From NCBI GenBank assembly GCA_003552765.1, contig PUOI01000355.1, forward strand, positions 1 to 5,351: a stretch of 5,351 nucleotides of DNA, written 5' to 3'. Under the pieces are notes generated by a model. The model was given only the letters and a program-made list of their open reading frames with translations. It had not been told where the DNA came from and did not search any database. The position numbers and the translations under genes were made by a program. The DNA is from Candidatus Hydrogenedentota bacterium. GTDB taxonomy: Bacteria; Hydrogenedentota; Hydrogenedentia; Hydrogenedentales; SLHB01. Below, in pieces: positions 2,985 to 5,351 of the stretch; the stretch's first letter is position 1; every line of letters starts with the position of its first letter.

Positions 2985-5351
2985 TTACTGGAGCCATGAG
3001 TCCTCCTCCTCCCACGCTGGCGCGCTTGAGCGGGTCCACCTGTGGGTGTATCCCGCGTTCCTTTTGAGCCGCAGCCCCGTGATGTACCTTTTGTCGCCGG
3101 ACTTCTGTGTTCCGAAGCCCAGCGTTTCGAGCCTCGTGGTCAGCGTCTTCTGCGACAGGCGGTTCCGAATCCCGGACCCGTCCGCCCATTCGCGGAACTC
3201 GGCGTACACCTCTCCCGACGGCTCCCTGGTGGGGCCTGCTTCGCAGCACTCCTCCACGAATTGCGCGGCCTGGTCGGCCTCCATTCGCCACTCCCTTTTC
3301 GCCTGCGCAGAGGACAGCGGCTCGGTGAAGGAGCCGCGCTCGATCACCCTGGCGTAGGCGTGGAGCGCCATATTCAGGATCCCCGGCATTTCCTCGATCA
3401 GCTTCCGGGCGAGGTCCGTGTCCGCGTCCACGCCTTCCTTGAATTTGCGGTTGAACGTAACCACCAGCGCGCGACGGAAGAGCGCATCGGAGAAGTCACG
3501 CGTATGCGGCAGGTGGTTGGTGCCGAACCAGCAGGTGGCGTAGGGGCGGAACTCGAACGGGTGCTGGAACTTGTGCTCCACGGTGGCTGGCTCGCCACTC
3601 ACGATGGACTTCAGCGCCGCATCCGCGATCACCTCTCCCTGCCTAATCTCGGTGACGATGTTCGCCAGCTTCAGATGCAAGTGGGCACGCTGGAACGGGT
3701 TCTCGAACGACGACGGTTGCACGCCAGCGACGTTCTCGCGCCCGCACAGGGCCTCGATCACGGCCAGCAGCACGCTCTTGCCGTTGGCGCCGTTGCCGAT
3801 CAGCAGCACGAACCGCTCGCGGTTCGCGTTACTCATCAGCGTGTAGCCGATCATCTCCAGGATCGCCGTGCGCTTCTCGTGCCGGTCGGGGTCGGGCGCG
3901 AACACCTCTTCCAGGAATCGCTCGAAGCGGGGTGAGGTCGCGTGGTGGTCATGCTCGACCGGGAGCTGCACGGTGCGGTAGAAATCCCTTCGGTGGGGCT
4001 TCAGGCGCCACTCACCCTCGCACAGCACCAGCTCGCCGTTCTTGACCACCACGGCGTTGGTCGGTCCGACGTTCCATTCGTGCGCTGGCCGGTAGACCTC
4101 GTTCCGCATGGTCTCGGTTACCGAGTCCACCAGGTTCTTGGTGATCTTCTGGTCCGGGTGCGCGTCGTCCAGGTGGAACTGCACGATGTACTTCTCGGCA
4201 CGTGCCTCCAGCGGCCGCCACACGCCCGTGTCCTGGTAGCGCCACACGTGCGACTGGGTTCCGATGATGTTCTCCGCCCCGACACGCTCGATCACGCTCC
4301 GTGCGAGCGCCAGGTGGTCGGGCTCCTCTGCCTGAGCATTCTTGAACGCGGCGGCGGCCTCGCGGAGTGTGCGTAGCGATACCCCAGAGGCGTCCCGGAT
4401 CGCCTTTAGGACCCGATCCCGCTGCACGGGTGGCAGCCGCACCGCTTCTGCGAGGAGCGCCTCCACCCTGGCGTGCGTGGTGTTCGCGTCCATCGCCTCG
4501 GCGTCGGCGAGCGTCTCCTCGAAGGTGCGCCCCGTCCAGCCGCTTTCTCGGGCGTACCAGAACAGGGTGGCGAGCGTCACTATGACTGCTCGGTCCCTGC
4601 TGAAGGTGCGCCAGCGGTAGGCGCATTCTCCGTCCTTGTAGAGTCTGCCGTTGGCGCTCCAGCCATCCCACAACTGGAACGCTTGCAGCCCCGCGCCCGT
4701 GCTATGGAGCGCCATGCCCATCTTTAGCCAGTGTTCGAACCCAACGTCCGGGTCCAGCGCGTTCAGCGCGCTGCGGATCTCGGCAGGGTTGGCCAGCGGG
4801 GTTCCCTCGGGCGGCAGTTCGCTCGAGTACTGCCGATCCCTGCGCACGGGCGGGAAGTACTGCACCGCCTCCTTCCACGCCATCGGAGGTTGCCCGGACT
4901 CGTGTACCATCTGTACCAGGTGCGGGTGAGAGGGATCCTTCTGGTGGTAGAACCCCGGCAGGCGCAGCACGCGGGATCGGTCCTTCGCGTTCGGGTCGCT
5001 ACCGTAGTCGTCGACCAAGCGAAGCTGCACCGCATCGAACTCGTCCAGGGGGGCGTCCTTGACCAGCACGTAGCGGTGACACTTGCCCGGGGAGGACTCG
5101 ACGACCATGTGTGGCTCGCCCGGAAGCTCAGGCTCGCCGCCACGGTCCGCCTCCTGCCACAGCGCGCGAATGCGGATGACGTTCTCTTTCAGTCGGCCGG
5201 TGCCGTCCGTCTCGTTCACGGTCACGTAGACGCCGGCTCCCTGCCGGTTCAGCGCGGCCAGCGTCTCGGCGTGCTCGTCCAGGCTGCCGATCAGCACCCG
5301 CGCCAGCGGATCCGGCCTCGGCTTGTTCTTGCGGTCGGTGAACGTCTGGAA
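2985..5351 (-). CDS. Bifunctional primase-helicase, P4/D5 type, N-terminus outside the window
   Basis: A replication initiator that would prime and unwind the element's DNA. The frame is open to the right edge (788 residues visible). The first in-frame start, a GTG at 5297, is not the true start, because the 18 codons before it (FQTFTDRKN..., then LARVLIGSLDEH) are typical conserved primase sequence. Numbering from that GTG, residues 20-130 form an archaeo-eukaryotic-type primase domain: YVTVNETDG (24-32), SSPGKCH (68-74, His74) and DRSRVLRLPG (106-115). Residues 171-255 resemble PriCT-2 (ALNALDPD, WDGWS, YRWRTF). About 345-480 is the D5 N-terminal region. An SF3 helicase follows: Walker A GNGANGKS (501-508), Walker B LANIVTE (544-550), sensor CWFGTNHLP (589-597, Asn594) and an arginine-finger region LFRRA (606-610). 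A winged-helix-like part (690-745) and a charged tail end it. All motifs are intact. Candidate iterons lie directly downstream. Confidence 0.94.
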   Translation of the reverse strand, partial: FQTFTDRKNKPRPDPLARVLIGSLDEHAETLAALNRQGAGVYVTVNETDGTGRLKENVIRIRALWQEADRGGEPELPGEPHMVVESSPGKCHRYVLVKDAPLDEFDAVQLRLVDDYGSDPNAKDRSRVLRLPGFYHQKDPSHPHLVQMVHESGQPPMAWKEAVQYFPPVRRDRQYSSELPPEGTPLANPAEIRSALNALDPDVGFEHWLKMGMALHSTGAGLQAFQLWDGWSANGRLYKDGECAYRWRTFSRDRAVIVTLATLFWYARESGWTGRTFEETLADAEAMDANTTHARVEALLAEAVRLPPVQRDRVLKAIRDASGVSLRTLREAAAAFKNAQAEEPDHLALARSVIERVGAENIIGTQSHVWRYQDTGVWRPLEARAEKYIVQFHLDDAHPDQKITKNLVDSVTETMRNEVYRPAHEWNVGPTNAVVVKNGELVLCEGEWRLKPHRRDFYRTVQLPVEHDHHATSPRFERFLEEVFAPDPDRHEKRTAILEMIGYTLMSNANRERFVLLIGNGANGKSVLLAVIEALCGRENVAGVQPSSFENPFQRAHLHLKLANIVTEIRQGEVIADAALKSIVSGEPATVEHKFQHPFEFRPYATCWFGTNHLPHTRDFSDALFRRALVVTFNRKFKEGVDADTDLARKLIEEMPGILNMALHAYARVIERGSFTEPLSSAQAKREWRMEADQAAQFVEECCEAGPTREPSGEVYAEFREWADGSGIRNRLSQKTLTTRLETLGFGTQKSGDKRYITGLRLKRNAGYTHRWTRSSAPAWEEEDSWLQ

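Noticed and set aside
2686..3291. Minus-strand open frame of 201 codons overlapping the primase-helicase 3' end
   Set aside because: It is a shifted-frame shadow of the conserved helicase C-terminus plus the repeat region; composition is Gly/Arg-rich with no motif.
3042..3935. Plus-strand open frame of 297 codons
   Set aside because: It lies antisense to the intact SF3 helicase domain, reads as Arg/His/Val-rich low-complexity protein typical of the opposite strand of a GC-rich gene, and shows no family motif.
1..5351. CRISPR array
   Set aside because: The only multi-copy repeats differ in orientation and lack regular unique spacers; no Cas gene is visible.

Overview
The window is GC-rich and every convincing gene lies on the minus strand, so it reads right to left. 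Codon use and the protein families (an AEP primase fused to a D5/SF3 helicase, and an Sf6-type small-terminase-like protein) suggest a mobile element in a high-GC proteobacterium. The host assignment is inference, because no host marker gene is present.

Layout in transcription order: (1) A large P4-type primase-helicase enters from the right edge, missing its N-terminus, and stops at 2985. (2) 280 bp without a gene (2706-2984) hold a striking repeat cluster: three copies of a unit of about 52 bp, two in one orientation and one inverted, bounded by a perfect 22-bp inverted repeat. It carries six GGGAcGCG-like octamers, an A+T-rich stretch and two hairpins, and is the best candidate for the element's replication origin. 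(3) A 114-aa protein of unknown function starts at a GTG at 2705. It is followed by a possible 39-aa ORF and a 146-aa helix-turn-helix protein resembling a phage small terminase subunit (TerS). (4) 575 bp without a protein gene (1202-1776) hold GGACCA repeats, a long chain of inverted repeats, and a TTGACA promoter with an A/T-tract upstream element. That promoter reads into about 95 nt with competing hairpins and ends at an intrinsic terminator, so it looks like a small RNA or a leader attenuator. (5) Two unrecognised genes follow, 219 aa and at least 171 aa. They are spaced as an operon, and the second runs off the left edge.

Working model (inference): this is the replication and packaging-related part of a phage satellite or satellite-like genomic island. 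The primase-helicase would act on the adjacent iterons, the TerS-like protein could redirect packaging by a helper phage's machinery, and the two unknown genes would be cargo or flanking host genes. No integrase, large terminase or capsid gene is visible, so satellite identity is not proven within these bases.
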